A stretch of DNA of 6,389 nucleotides from Lachnospiraceae bacterium UBA6452 (GTDB lineage: Bacteria > Bacillota > Clostridia > Lachnospirales > Lachnospiraceae): contig DJNY01000126.1 of the NCBI GenBank assembly GCA_002441865.1, forward strand, positions 16,353 through 22,741. Reading direction: 5' to 3'. Made by a program: the position numbers and the translations under genes. The notes beneath the pieces are model-generated. The model searched no databases and had not been told where the DNA came from. It was given only the letters and a program-made list of their open reading frames with translations. Numbering within the stretch: the stretch's first letter is position 1; each line of letters starts with the position of its first letter. Below are positions 6,000 to 6,389 of the stretch, piece after piece.

Positions 6000-6389
6000 C
6001 TATGCAAACAACTCTTTTACAGCCTGTGCATCAAAAGTAACCTGCTTTTTGTGATCTACTTCGATCTGGTAAAGTGCATTGGCTGCAATATGCTCTGCTG
6101 CCTGTTCCAGATCACGTACACCTGTTGTATCGGAGAACTGCATGATCACCTGATCCAGTCCGTCATCTGTGATGATGCATTCATTTTCCAGAAGACCGAT
6201 CCGTTTCAGTACCTTCGGCAGTGCAAATCTGCTGAAGATCACTTTCTTTTCTTCAAATGTATAATCCGGGATATCGATCACGGCAAAACGTGACATCAAC
6301 GGAGCACTGATGTCCTCTTTATTATTTGCGGTTGCGATCGGGTAAACGCCAAATGTCGGGATCATACATTCAATATAGTTGTCTGTAAA
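6000..6389 (-). CDS. Lon-like AAA+ ATPase, C-terminal fragment without a protease domain
   Basis: This is the last 129 codons of a gene entering from the right edge; the internal Met at 6365 is not the true start, because the reading frame stays open to the edge. The segment matches the end of the Lon AAA+ module. FTDNYIE is the Lon-type region before sensor 1. IATANN carries the sensor-1 asparagine, followed by SAPLMSRF with the presumed arginine finger. PDYTFEEKKVIFSRFALPKVLKRIGL corresponds to the Lon stretch after the arginine finger, with GVRDLEQ holding the sensor-2 arginine. In Lon a serine/lysine protease domain follows; here the protein stops about 37 residues after sensor 2. The ATPase therefore probably remodels or unfolds a target without cutting it. 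The Walker motifs and N-terminal domain are outside the window. A hairpin terminator follows the stop. Confidence 0.85.
   Translation of the reverse strand, partial: FTDNYIECMIPTFGVYPIATANNKEDISAPLMSRFAVIDIPDYTFEEKKVIFSRFALPKVLKRIGLLENECIITDDGLDQVIMQFSDTTGVRDLEQAAEHIAANALYQIEVDHKKQVTFDAQAVKELFA

Noticed and set aside
1..6389. CRISPR array, tRNA, rRNA, insertion sequence, phage or toxin-antitoxin locus
   Set aside because: No regularly spaced repeats, cloverleaf, terminal inverted repeats with transposase, or small paired genes were found on either strand.

Overview
The window reads as ordinary chromosomal sequence of moderate GC content from an anaerobic Bacillota, most likely a Clostridia of the Lachnospiraceae type. 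The clues are strong AGGAG/GGAGG ribosome binding sites, a FeoA-FeoB fusion with the G1 sequence GNQNCGKT, a short CstA of about 577 residues, and a Lon-like AAA+ protein that lacks a protease domain. The assignment rests on protein style, not on a marker gene, so it is moderately confident at best.

Layout. Positions 1-896 (minus) hold the N-terminal two thirds of a MATE-family multidrug/cation antiporter, cut by the left edge. Positions 897-1077 are a divergent promoter region with one promoter for the MATE gene and one for the iron gene. Positions 1078-3417 (plus) encode a 779-residue ferrous iron transporter in which FeoA is fused to the front of FeoB. Positions 3418-3525 lie between two convergent genes and contain a strong hairpin terminator. 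Positions 3526-5259 (minus) encode CstA, a carbon-starvation pyruvate/peptide transporter. Immediately upstream, at 5282-5788 (minus) and separated by 22 bp, is a soluble 168-residue protein I do not recognise; the two probably form an operon. Positions 5789-5999 hold that operon's probable promoter, a 20-bp inverted repeat and a long hairpin terminator. Positions 6000-6389 (minus) are the C-terminal end of a Lon-like AAA+ ATPase, cut by the right edge.

How the genes relate. The iron transporter, the starvation transporter and the MATE exporter look like independent transcription units that happen to be neighbours. The only clear operon is the 168-residue protein with cstA. Two palindromes of the same geometry (6-bp arms, 8-bp spacer, 20 bp overall) but different sequence sit beside the feoAB and orf168-cstA promoters. 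They are the best regulatory leads. I see no RNA gene, CRISPR array, insertion sequence, prophage or defence system. Nothing here is convincingly a new system; the orf168-cstA pair and the protease-less Lon-like ATPase are the items most worth follow-up.
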